Positions 1-7,728 of a stretch of 9,316 nucleotides of DNA are shown here, one piece after another. How positions within the stretch are numbered: the stretch's first letter is position 1; every line of letters starts with the position of its first letter. The notes under the pieces were generated by a model. The model was not told where the DNA came from. It searched no databases and saw only the letters and a list, made by a program, of their open reading frames with translations. This DNA comes from Kiritimatiellia bacterium (GTDB lineage Bacteria; Verrucomicrobiota; Kiritimatiellia; RFP12; UBA1067): the NCBI GenBank assembly GCA_017936245.1, contig JAGBFY010000038.1, positions 1 through 9,316 of the forward strand. The letters are read 5' to 3'. The position numbers and the translations under genes are program-made.

Positions 1-3000
1 GAGGAACCCTCCCTTGGTGAACCCAAGCACATCACGGAAGCGCATCGGAACGGCAAAGTGCTCCATTGAGTAAGGACCCGGAGGATTGAGAGTGGAGACC
101 CTCCACTTGACCTCCTTGAACCACTTCGCCTTGAAATGGTTTGAGGGATTGCGGTTCCGGTTGCGGTCGCCGGCATGCGACTCCCAGTAGCGGTCATGAA
201 TATGCACAAGCGGATATGTCGCAGCCTCCAGGAAATCCCAGTAATACGGTTTTGTGTGGTAATCACGCTGACATTCATAGTCTGCCTTTGTTGCGTAGTA
301 CCAGCCAGGGCGGGTGAAACGGTAGTCCGCCGGCAGACACGTCTGCCCCATGATTACGTTCGGAGCCTCACGGGCGAAAATCTCGCGGTCAAGCCCCCCC
401 TCAAGCGCCATGCGGCTCATGTAGTCAGGAGACGTAAACCTATCCATTAGCGGATCCAGATTCGCGATGTTATTGATCCAAAGCTTCAGGTCAGGACGTG
501 CGGCGGCGAGCTTGCGGGCGATCTTCACCCAAAATCCGCTGACCTGACGGCAACGCCACTTCACCCACGGTTCGTATGCGTTCTTGAGCAGCCACTGCGC
601 ATAAGCCTTCCCGCGCATCGGATTCCTGCGGTCAACAGGAACCTTGATGCCTGTATCCCGCGTGAATCCGTCTATCATGTAGTCGTTGTACCCGTTTGAT
701 ATCATCCCGAGCCAGCATATTGAAGAATGCTTGACATGAAGCCCGATGCCTTTGAAGGACGGATGTTTCAATCCATCGGCGACGAAAAGATCAATCATTC
801 CCTCAAGATACCTCTGAGTATCAGGATGGCATATATTGAAAAGGGAAGGCTTGCGCACAATCCCACAATCCGGCTTGCCTGTATCTGTGACCGAATACAT
901 GGTCTCATGCACCTTGCCCGAATCTATCATGTCATATGTTAGCGATCCGACAGGAACGGGATGCGACTCCTGGTTGATCAGCGGCACTACGCCCAGCCCT
1001 TCCCTGTCGAACCGTTCGTAGAAGGCGTTGAAAAAGTCTGTCGCATGGTTGCGTGGATTGTAAGAGGCGTTTATCATTCCGTTGTACCAGGCGCCAGGAT
1101 AAGCAAACATGTTCAAGCCCTGATAGCGCATGGTGGCGGCAATCTTGTCCACCATTTCCATGCACAGTCCAGGGGTCGCGGCATAATCCTTCACACCGAA
1201 CTCGAAATCGATTGCCGGATCCTCGTAATACCAGCCGATTGTGCGTCCCCAGCCGTCCTTCCGAAGCGGCTCATCCACCTTTGCGACAGGAAGAGCCTTC
1301 GCCTTGACCCTGTACAGACGGACCGCCGCCACTGCCGCAGGCTGATTGTCTCTTAGCGTCATCAGCACAAAAGCCACATTTCTGGATCTCGCCCAGTAGA
1401 TGCAGCGATGGGTGCGGATCTTCCCGGAGATCGGGTAATCCCCGCCAGTCGTCAAACCAACCTGCATTTCATAATCTTGCAGCGTCTTGGTGTCGTAGAA
1501 TGGATTGAACGCATCCTGGACGATGATATCCATGGTGCGCATCGCATCATCCGGATAGTCGATGTCGAAAACATAAAGCGGCTCCTTGTCATCCAACTCA
1601 AACCCTACCGCCAACCGGTCAAACGGCGTTCCGCCAATCTCCAGATACCCGGTTCCGTCAGCGGTCTTGCGGACGACCGACGGCCCTACAACCTCGAACT
1701 TCTCTCCGGGACTGCGCAGACGCTCCAGTCCCGCAGCGTCGAAACGCACCTCCTTCACAAGCTCAAGCTCGCCGATATCTCCTCCTTTTGCCAGAGACGC
1801 TGCCTCATATGGATTGAGTCCTCTCGCTGCCGACATCTTTGCATAATCCGGGCGCGGACGATTGAGGTTGCCGCCTTCTTCAACGAACAGCTTTTGAGCC
1901 TCTTCCCTAGAGAGGCCGGCAGTGAACACCTTGAGCTCATCGATGTAGCCGTTGAACTGTCCCGTACCACGCCATGATCCCACAAAAAAACTGCGGAAAG
2001 CGTCGCCGTAGCCCAACCGGTTGAACTGATACGGCTGACGTGCACGCGCGAGAGGTGATATGAACGTATTGCCGCCGACATCATCATAATAAGGAGAACC
2101 ATCTATGAATAGACTTCCTCCGGCCTCGTTCCACGAGGCGACAACATGATGCCATCTATCATCTGTCGGCACGCTGCTGAACAGATATGCATCGCAGTCG
2201 TCGGAAGTATCCATCCTGAGACGGTCCGCCGTCCAGAACCACAGATACATCGCCCCTGTACCGAGGCGCTCCGCGAACGGCGTGTATGGAGCGACAAGCC
2301 ATTTGCCGTGCCGCCCAGACTCTTTAGAGATCGGATCACGCTTGATCCACATCGATATCGAACCGCGCACCTGCGAGATATTGTCTTTGAAGGCGTATTC
2401 GAGAAGCGTTCTGTCAGCTTCAGTAACATGAAGGGCCTGTCCCTTCACACCTTTTCCGTAAGAAACGCCCTTCTGCGCAACCGGCTCTGCCGCACCCTTT
2501 GCAAACTTCGCCTTAGCTGAACCATCGAACGGGATGTACATTGAAAGTTCCGGCTTGACCTTCTTCGGACTCACAGTGACATTCATCTCCGCCAACCGGG
2601 CTACTCTTCCCCCGGTGAAGAAATACACGCCTCCGCGAACAGGCTTCCTGAAATCGAATCTCAATCTGTATCTCTTAGACTTAACCGGGCACGCATCCGA
2701 CACAACGCACCGCGTAAGCGCATTTGGGTTGCGGTCCGTGACGAACGGTGTGCGAGATTTCAAGGCATGGAACCGTTCCTTTCCATCCAGCTCCCGACTC
2801 ATCTGCAGAAACACGTTCACATTTCCGTTTACGTCATTGCAGCCGGCAAACACCTCAAATATAAGATCCTCGCCCGAAAATTCCGGATCTTCAAACACCG
2901 GAAGTTCGCAAACAAGATTCTCCATCCCCTTCGCAAACGCCGCCCTGCAATCGAAAACGGCACGATCGACCGCCTGCGACACCACAATCAGATCCTCAAA

Positions 3001-3114
3001 ACCTTTCGGTTCTGTTCGAAACGAGATCTTATCCGTTGGCTTAAACTCGTGGATTTTAGCGGAAAGCGAAAATGCAAGCGCAATACTGCTGGCAAGAACA
3101 AATGCCTTTTTCAT
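1..3114 (-). CDS. Secreted LamG-domain protein with a putative glycosidase-like barrel (C-terminus outside window)
   Basis: Reading the minus strand from the ATG at 3112-3114 gives 1038 codons without a stop up to the left edge, so the 3' end is missing. The N-terminus (MKKAFVLASSIALAFSLSAK) is a clear Sec signal peptide with no lipobox. Residues 25-180 form a beta-rich region I do not recognise. Residues about 185-412 are a LamG/concanavalin-like domain, with the family hallmarks WHHVVASW (about 321-328), LFIDG (335-339) and GYIDELKVF (389-397). Residues 425-610 are another beta-rich segment. From about 620 the pattern (GWYYEDP, GLNMFAYPGAW, GVVPLINQESH, FKGIGLHV, LKLWINNI) alternates strands and helices like the TIM barrels of glycoside hydrolases. 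I could not assign a GH family or the catalytic acids; E631, D632 and E716 lie at likely strand ends. A good ribosome binding site and a 21-nt gap to the upstream gene suggest co-transcription. The likely role, cleaving or binding glycans outside the cytoplasm, is inferred. Confidence 0.85.
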   Translation of the reverse strand, partial: MKKAFVLASSIALAFSLSAKIHEFKPTDKISFRTEPKGFEDLIVVSQAVDRAVFDCRAAFAKGMENLVCELPVFEDPEFSGEDLIFEVFAGCNDVNGNVNVFLQMSRELDGKERFHALKSRTPFVTDRNPNALTRCVVSDACPVKSKRYRLRFDFRKPVRGGVYFFTGGRVARLAEMNVTVSPKKVKPELSMYIPFDGSAKAKFAKGAAEPVAQKGVSYGKGVKGQALHVTEADRTLLEYAFKDNISQVRGSISMWIKRDPISKESGRHGKWLVAPYTPFAERLGTGAMYLWFWTADRLRMDTSDDCDAYLFSSVPTDDRWHHVVASWNEAGGSLFIDGSPYYDDVGGNTFISPLARARQPYQFNRLGYGDAFRSFFVGSWRGTGQFNGYIDELKVFTAGLSREEAQKLFVEEGGNLNRPRPDYAKMSAARGLNPYEAASLAKGGDIGELELVKEVRFDAAGLERLRSPGEKFEVVGPSVVRKTADGTGYLEIGGTPFDRLAVGFELDDKEPLYVFDIDYPDDAMRTMDIIVQDAFNPFYDTKTLQDYEMQVGLTTGGDYPISGKIRTHRCIYWARSRNVAFVLMTLRDNQPAAVAAVRLYRVKAKALPVAKVDEPLRKDGWGRTIGWYYEDPAIDFEFGVKDYAATPGLCMEMVDKIAATMRYQGLNMFAYPGAWYNGMINASYNPRNHATDFFNAFYERFDREGLGVVPLINQESHPVPVGSLTYDMIDSGKVHETMYSVTDTGKPDCGIVRKPSLFNICHPDTQRYLEGMIDLFVADGLKHPSFKGIGLHVKHSSICWLGMISNGYNDYMIDGFTRDTGIKVPVDRRNPMRGKAYAQWLLKNAYEPWVKWRCRQVSGFWVKIARKLAAARPDLKLWINNIANLDPLMDRFTSPDYMSRMALEGGLDREIFAREAPNVIMGQTCLPADYRFTRPGWYYATKADYECQRDYHTKPYYWDFLEAATYPLVHIHDRYWESHAGDRNRNRNPSNHFKAKWFKEVKWRVSTLNPPGPYSMEHFAVPMRFRDVLGFTKGGFL

Positions 3115-3119
3115 TTAAG

Positions 3120-3125
3120 CTCCTT
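3120..3125 (-). promoter_or_regulatory. Shine-Dalgarno site of the LamG/glycosidase-like gene
   Basis: AAGGAG lies 5 nt before the ATG at 3114. It fixes this start and sits inside the 21-nt gap after the TAA of the upstream 1143-aa gene. The gap leaves no room for a promoter, which supports one transcript for both genes. Confidence 0.75.
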
Positions 3126-3135
3126 CTAAAAGCGT

Positions 3136-6100
3136 TTACCGGACGACGAGAACAGTTCCCTTCGGAAGCACATAAAGCGCACCGTCGCCTGTTATGTACC
3201 CTGGGAACGTTTCAGCGGAAATCACGCCGGAACGTTTCACGCCGCCAAGTCGCACCTTCTCCACAGTACTCATCCCTGGGTAGTCGAGGCGCAACTTAGC
3301 GCCTTGAGCGACATCGATCTCCAAAGTCGCCGGAATGTCAGGGACATTATCCGAGACCGGTTCGTACACGATCGATATGTCGTCAATCAAGGTATTCATG
3401 TCCATCCCAGGATATGCTTCTGTTGCGCCAAGCCCCTCAACGCCGAACACCCAGTCATCTCCGGGATGCGGAACGTCAAACGCCCAGCTGTACATCGTAA
3501 AGTTCGTGACGGATGGCGAAAAACGGGCTATCTCGTTGGTGTTTCCATCGCGAGCTATCCAGAAACTCACAGGACACGACTCTTTCGCGGTCGGGCTACC
3601 CCATGACACACGTTTTCTCGCCGCGACGCTCAGACGGTGACGCCCGGTTTCATAGAATGAAATGTTCTGAAAAATCCTGGAATTGTCGACAATCACGGCT
3701 GCGTAGTCATGGTCGTGCCAACTAGCACCGTATGCTTGCACGCTTCCGTCCGAACACAATATGGTCTGAGCATTATAACCATTGGTGGAAGCGGAGGATT
3801 TCCAATAATCGCTGTTTACGGGATTCTGCTTTTCGGTGGAGAAGAAACTTCCGTCAGTTACAAGATTTTCAAACGCTTCGCTGTCTGATGGAACAAGCTT
3901 CACATTGTCAAAGAGGAGCTGCCCGACTATGTATTTGAAATTAACAGACTTCCAGTTCATCTGAGACGAAATAGTCAGCGTCACGGATGTCGTCCCGTCA
4001 ACATAGAAGGCCTTGGGAAATCTACGGGACTTCATCGTATAGTCGTTCAGTATCTCCAGACTGCCGATATCGGTTTCGACACCGGCGATGGAGACCTTCG
4101 CCAGGGCATCCATTTCGATTGCAAAATCCTGAGTGCATCTCCAAAGCCCGATATCCGACTGGACAATGTATCTTCCTTTCCGTGGCTTGAAAGTTACCGA
4201 TGCGGATGATCCGTTCTTGAGATACAGCTGAACCATTGATCCGTCACCCTCTCGAATATTGCAGAAAGGAGGGAGTCCTGATGCTCGATTCGTCGCCACC
4301 ATTTCAGGTGTCACCGGGCCGCTTCCGATATAGTTCATCGTCATTTTTGACTTCAGTGCCAAATACTCCGCTTCAGTAAGCGGAGATTGCTCAATTGTCC
4401 AGTGCGCAAGAGAATCGAAATTCTCCTTCACAAACTTCAACGGTTCAGGAAGATCGCCATACGTGCCCTTGAATTCCTCAAAGGTTCCGTTTGGCACCTC
4501 ATACAGTTCCTCATCTGGAATGAGAGTCAGCCTGAAATCGTCGAACAACGAAGTTTTGTCCGCGCCAGGATCGACGCATCTGAACCACAGCTTGTGTTCG
4601 CCCGCCTCCAAGCGTGGCAAAACATAGCGATACGGCAGAAATTTCCCCAAGGGTGACGGATGGCGGAAATATCCGACAACCTTAAGAGATTCTTGAGATT
4701 CGCCAACTGCGATTTCAAGAACCTGGCCAATCTTGCTGGCATCCATTCTCGCCGAAGCCTTGAACGTAAGCGCATATACACCATCCTGCGGCAGCGTGAT
4801 GGTGGTCCAGACGGTTGCAGCCATGCTTATCGCAAGCACACACTCGCCATCAGGCACCGTCACCGGCAATTTCCAGTATATGCTGTTGTTGTTCATGCCG
4901 CCTTTATATGCACTATGGTTAACCCATGCGAGTTGAGTGGGGTTTCCACCTTCTCCCATTATTGAATACCATCCCTGAAATCCACCGTCGCCTAGGTGCT
5001 GCAAGAGAGTGGTCGCACCTATTCCGTTCTCGAAGCTTGCATTAGGGATGATGCCGGTCACGACATTGCGGTTTCCGAGCAAATCGGGTGGAGTGCTGCG
5101 CGACACTTCCAGACACAGCTCGCCATCCTGCACACTCAACTTCTTGACATCTGAGGGAACTTCATTCAAACGAAGATCCCCGCTTCCCGATTTCTCAAAA
5201 ACTCCGACTTCGCCATCTGAAACCGACACCGTTCGCCCATCATAGGAGAATCCGGAATCAATTACGCGACCATTCTCTATTGCATACGGAAAGCTGCTCT
5301 TCATCTGAACCGAGCCGTCCTTTAACGTAATGCGCCCCATAAAACCGTCCGCCACCGACATCAGTCCGCTACTTCCCCACATAAGGATATCACCGGCTCC
5401 TTCAACCTTGAAATCGAGATTTTCGGAACCTTCCTGTGACTGCGCCAACTCCACACTGGCATCTTTCGCCGCAAACACGGAAACGGATCTAGGGCGCGGG
5501 ACTCCGAACCACCTGTTCTGCAGATACTGCTCTACCTGAATGCGCTCTACTGCGGTTAAAGCATTTGTGAACGCTACAAGTTCACAGATATATTCCCCTC
5601 CCACACGATCTCCTGCGCCCTGGGTAAAACCCGCCACTGCCGTAGAACCCCAGAAGTTGCGGTCGTTGAAGAAGCACTGGAAAGCACCTGGCCCTTTCAG
5701 AAACTCGACTTCAAGAAGAGAAAAGCGCGTGGAGGGAAACACCTGCCGGTCAGTGGTGAACGCATCGACCTCCTCTCCGTCAATATATGTACGTGCCGCA
5801 TGCATTGCCGGGATATCAAGGCAGTAGAAAGTCCACATAGGCAGATACGTCCCTACTGAATTCCCGGGAACGAAGGCTAGCGTTTTCTGTCCATTGGACG
5901 CCGTCCGATGTCCAAAAAGCGGGCCATACTTATCGAACTGCCCCTGAACCGCAAATACGTTCCATGAATTGACCGTCGCCTGAGAACCATCCGTCTTGAC
6001 GAGATTCATCCAGCACCCGGAACCATACCCATGGAAATAAAGACCTTTGATGCCATCACGTTCTCTCAGTTCAGGACACAGATTGGTTATGGTATTATCG

Positions 6101-6567
6101 GTGACGGCACGGATGAACGCATATCCATTTTCAGGATTCCCTGTCTCACGGACATCGCACCATGTGGTTATTTCTCCGGCTTCGTTGGTCTTGAATGAAG
6201 TTTCAGTCTTCGAATCGAACCAAACCGCAGCATCCTGCATCACAGCGGGAACCGATTCTGGGATGACCGCTGATGAAGCCGGCTTTGGACTTACTTTCAA
6301 GGAACCTTCCGTAACGGAAATGCTCGCCGGCCACCCCTGCACGATTTTAGAAGTAGGAATCGTCAATTCACCCTTGCCGGTCTTTTCCAGTTTACCTCTC
6401 GGCGCTATCGTTAAATTATCGGTCAATAACGAATCCGAAGCCACTTCATGAACGATCTTCTCGCCGGTTCCGACATATATGCCATCAGCTGTGCAAGGCA
6501 CGACACAAGCAAAAACGAATCCCGCCGCCAAAGCGGACTTTACAGCAACGCGTACTTTCGGTTTCAT
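3136..6567 (-). CDS. Large exported modular protein: strand repeats, LamG-like domain, three jelly-roll-like modules
   Basis: This 1143-aa protein starts with a signal peptide (basic MKPKVR, hydrophobic 9-25, likely cleavage after CTA-28; the VFAC at 18-21 is a poor lipobox). Residues 30-93 resemble autotransporter-associated beta-strand repeats (GKLEKTGKGELTI, 58-70), and similar units recur at 385-490 (VFEKSGSGDLRL). Residues about 110-355 are LamG-like and end in ELVAFTNALTAVERIQVEQY (329-348), the usual closing strand and helix of such domains. Three similar modules follow, about 502-685, 688-895 and 899-1070. Each opens with a turn plus Phe (NASFE, NGTFE, DGSFF) and closes with an acidic strand (LFDDF, LFDNV, LIDDI), as in carbohydrate-binding jelly rolls. 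Residues 1080-1143 look like the C-terminal cap of strand-repeat proteins (GAKLRLDY, YITGDGALYVL). No catalytic domain, sortase motif, PEP-CTERM or autotransporter barrel is visible. A role as a surface or secreted glycan-binding protein is inferred. A structured leader precedes it. Confidence 0.88.
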   Translation of the reverse strand: MKPKVRVAVKSALAAGFVFACVVPCTADGIYVGTGEKIVHEVASDSLLTDNLTIAPRGKLEKTGKGELTIPTSKIVQGWPASISVTEGSLKVSPKPASSAVIPESVPAVMQDAAVWFDSKTETSFKTNEAGEITTWCDVRETGNPENGYAFIRAVTDNTITNLCPELRERDGIKGLYFHGYGSGCWMNLVKTDGSQATVNSWNVFAVQGQFDKYGPLFGHRTASNGQKTLAFVPGNSVGTYLPMWTFYCLDIPAMHAARTYIDGEEVDAFTTDRQVFPSTRFSLLEVEFLKGPGAFQCFFNDRNFWGSTAVAGFTQGAGDRVGGEYICELVAFTNALTAVERIQVEQYLQNRWFGVPRPRSVSVFAAKDASVELAQSQEGSENLDFKVEGAGDILMWGSSGLMSVADGFMGRITLKDGSVQMKSSFPYAIENGRVIDSGFSYDGRTVSVSDGEVGVFEKSGSGDLRLNEVPSDVKKLSVQDGELCLEVSRSTPPDLLGNRNVVTGIIPNASFENGIGATTLLQHLGDGGFQGWYSIMGEGGNPTQLAWVNHSAYKGGMNNNSIYWKLPVTVPDGECVLAISMAATVWTTITLPQDGVYALTFKASARMDASKIGQVLEIAVGESQESLKVVGYFRHPSPLGKFLPYRYVLPRLEAGEHKLWFRCVDPGADKTSLFDDFRLTLIPDEELYEVPNGTFEEFKGTYGDLPEPLKFVKENFDSLAHWTIEQSPLTEAEYLALKSKMTMNYIGSGPVTPEMVATNRASGLPPFCNIREGDGSMVQLYLKNGSSASVTFKPRKGRYIVQSDIGLWRCTQDFAIEMDALAKVSIAGVETDIGSLEILNDYTMKSRRFPKAFYVDGTTSVTLTISSQMNWKSVNFKYIVGQLLFDNVKLVPSDSEAFENLVTDGSFFSTEKQNPVNSDYWKSSASTNGYNAQTILCSDGSVQAYGASWHDHDYAAVIVDNSRIFQNISFYETGRHRLSVAARKRVSWGSPTAKESCPVSFWIARDGNTNEIARFSPSVTNFTMYSWAFDVPHPGDDWVFGVEGLGATEAYPGMDMNTLIDDISIVYEPVSDNVPDIPATLEIDVAQGAKLRLDYPGMSTVEKVRLGGVKRSGVISAETFPGYITGDGALYVLPKGTVLVVR

Positions 6568-6572
6568 TAGCG

Positions 6573-6623
6573 ATCCCTTCTACAACATAACATCAAGGGA
6601 TGAGGAAACATCCCATTTCCTCA
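6573..6623 (-). promoter_or_regulatory. Structured 5' leader with overlapping hairpins that include the ribosome binding site
   Basis: On the minus strand three inverted repeats overlap. Hairpin A is TGAGGAAA/TTTCCTCA (6601-6623, 8 bp, 7-nt loop). Hairpin B is GGGATG/CATCCC (6609-6614 with 6597-6602, 6 bp, 6-nt loop). Hairpin C is ATCCCTT/AAGGGAT (6595-6601 with 6573-6579, 7 bp, 15-nt loop). The AAGGGA in hairpin C is the Shine-Dalgarno of the 1143-aa protein, 6 nt before its ATG. B cannot form together with A or C, whereas A and C share only one base. The pairing is seen directly in the sequence. The idea that B exposes and C hides the ribosome binding site is inferred. I do not recognise a known riboswitch class. 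Confidence 0.5.
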
Positions 6624-6633
6624 AATCGCCAAT

Positions 6634-6662
6634 AATTTATCAAAAACCGCTCTGTAAATCAA
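6634..6662 (-). promoter_or_regulatory. Sigma70-like promoter for the two secreted-protein genes
   Basis: On the minus strand TTGATT (6657-6662) is followed after exactly 17 nt by TAAATT (6634-6639), which is preceded by TGA and so also has the extended -10 TGn element. Each hexamer matches the consensus at 4 of 6 positions. Transcription would start near 6627, giving a leader of about 60 nt that contains the whole set of hairpins before the 1143-aa gene. Confidence 0.5.
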
Positions 6663-6668
6663 TAGTCA

Positions 6669-6706
6669 GCGTTTCGGGAAATTTTCGTCGACATTCCCCG
6701 AAACGC
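6669..6706 (-). terminator. Strong hairpin after the LysM gene; possible terminator or protein-binding inverted repeat
   Basis: The arms GCGTTTCGGG and CCCGAAACGC pair perfectly. The stem extends to about 14 bp with one G-T pair and closes on a 10-nt loop. It begins about 65 nt past the stop of the LysM gene and ends just before the -35 of the next promoter, where a terminator would be expected. It has no U-run on either strand, so intrinsic termination is uncertain. It could instead be a 3'-end stabiliser, a pause site, or an operator next to the promoter. The 65 nt at 6707-6771 hold nothing else I can support. Confidence 0.4.
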
Positions 6707-6771
6707 ATTTAGGTCTACCGGTTTTTGACACGGATGAGCGCCTCAAGGAAATAGTAGTAGCCATATTCTTA

Positions 6772-7725
6772 TCACATCTCGGAAATCGTCAGCGAAGAGC
6801 CTGGGGCGAGGAACATGTCGAGCTCCTTCATGTCGGCCGGAGCGACACGTATGCCCAGCGATGAGAAACGGGATCGTGGACCTTCGTTCGCATTGCTGGT
6901 TATCTGAAACGCGCCGGTTTTCGCATCTTTCTTGACTGACACATAGTAGCGCTTGAACAGTTTTCCGTTAAGCATCAAATCAGCGTGGCGCGTCTGCTTG
7001 TGAACGATAAAAGCGGCACGAGGGAACTGAAGCACGCGCAGCTGCCTTCCTACCTTCGGCTCCTCGGCTGCGGAAAGATTGTTAAGCTGCCGTATCGCCG
7101 CAACGGTCGTGCCGTGTTCGCGGGCTATGCGATGGACGGACTGGCCTCGGCGAACTGTGGTCGTTGACACCCACGGGACGGGTTCACCCGAAAAGAGACG
7201 CCTGATGTTCAGGTCTCCAAGGCGGCGAGCGAGCTTGTCATCAATGTCAGCCATCGATGGAATCGCCCGGAGCTGCATGATCGTATCTACGGCTATCGCA
7301 AGACGCCCCTGGCTTTCCGCGTCCGCTAGACGGAGCAGAAGAGTCTTTTCCCGCTGGGATCTGCCCGATGCGTTCGCCGCCCATGAAGATGCCTGCTTTG
7401 CGGCCTTTGACGGCTCCACCTTGACGGCCTGCGAGGCAGACGGAACACTTGTGGCAGACTGTGAAATCGACGGCTTAAGCGGAACAGCAAGCGGACGGGA
7501 TGGAGTCTCTGACTTTATGACCTCGATCTTGCCGGACGGCTTGCGTCCGAAACATCCTCTTGCAGAAATGAAGGATACGAGTACAGCAACCAGTACGACA
7601 GCATAAACAGCCAAACGCCATCCCCCAGACTGGTCGCGTCTGCGGGAGGCGTCATATTCGACAACGGTTCCGAGAATGTGGGCACCCGGACCGACCGAAC
7701 GGAATCTGTTCCGCTCGTATCCCAT
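6772..7725 (-). CDS. Membrane-anchored LysM protein with a degenerate L,D-transpeptidase (YkuD-like) C-terminus
   Basis: This 317-aa protein has a short basic cytoplasmic tail (RRR, 28-30), one transmembrane anchor (about 36-55), an Ala/Ser/Pro/Lys-rich linker (60-120) and a helical segment (125-178). A LysM peptidoglycan-binding domain follows at about 187-233 (VRRGQSVHRIAREHGTTVAA, then LNNL and VGRQLRV). Residues 237-314 resemble the first and last parts of an L,D-transpeptidase fold: LNGKLFKRYYVSV and TGAFQI match the entry strands, and GIRVAPADMKEL plus LAPGSSLTI match the strand, helix and strand that normally follow the catalytic SHGC. The middle, including the His and nucleophilic Cys, is absent, and the only Cys in the protein is C58 beside the membrane. 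It is therefore probably a non-catalytic wall-binding protein. The ATG lies 3 nt after the yajC stop with no good Shine-Dalgarno, so translational coupling to yajC is likely. Confidence 0.82.
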   Translation of the reverse strand: MGYERNRFRSVGPGAHILGTVVEYDASRRRDQSGGWRLAVYAVVLVAVLVSFISARGCFGRKPSGKIEVIKSETPSRPLAVPLKPSISQSATSVPSASQAVKVEPSKAAKQASSWAANASGRSQREKTLLLRLADAESQGRLAIAVDTIMQLRAIPSMADIDDKLARRLGDLNIRRLFSGEPVPWVSTTTVRRGQSVHRIAREHGTTVAAIRQLNNLSAAEEPKVGRQLRVLQFPRAAFIVHKQTRHADLMLNGKLFKRYYVSVKKDAKTGAFQITSNANEGPRSRFSSLGIRVAPADMKELDMFLAPGSSLTISEM

Positions 7726-7728
7726 CGG

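Noticed and set aside
1408..1977. Open plus-strand frame of 189 codons
   Set aside because: It is antisense to the continuous 1038-codon secreted-protein frame, which has a signal peptide and LamG hallmarks. It has no ribosome binding site or recognisable domain.
1755..2429. Short minus-strand frames of 115 and 108 codons
   Set aside because: They are out-of-frame shadows on the same strand as the large LamG-containing frame, which reads through the whole region.
1..3114. Possibility that the left gene is broken by a frameshift
   Set aside because: I translated the frame codon by codon and found no stop from the ATG to the edge, with sensible protein throughout. It is partial, not broken.
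2534..3118. Open plus-strand frame of 194 codons
   Set aside because: It runs antisense over the signal peptide end of the LamG/glycosidase-like gene; the translation is low-complexity Ser/Thr/Arg without family features.
7079..7606. Open plus-strand frame of 175 codons
   Set aside because: It is antisense to the LysM gene and mirrors its Ala/Ser-rich linker; no start signals or domain.
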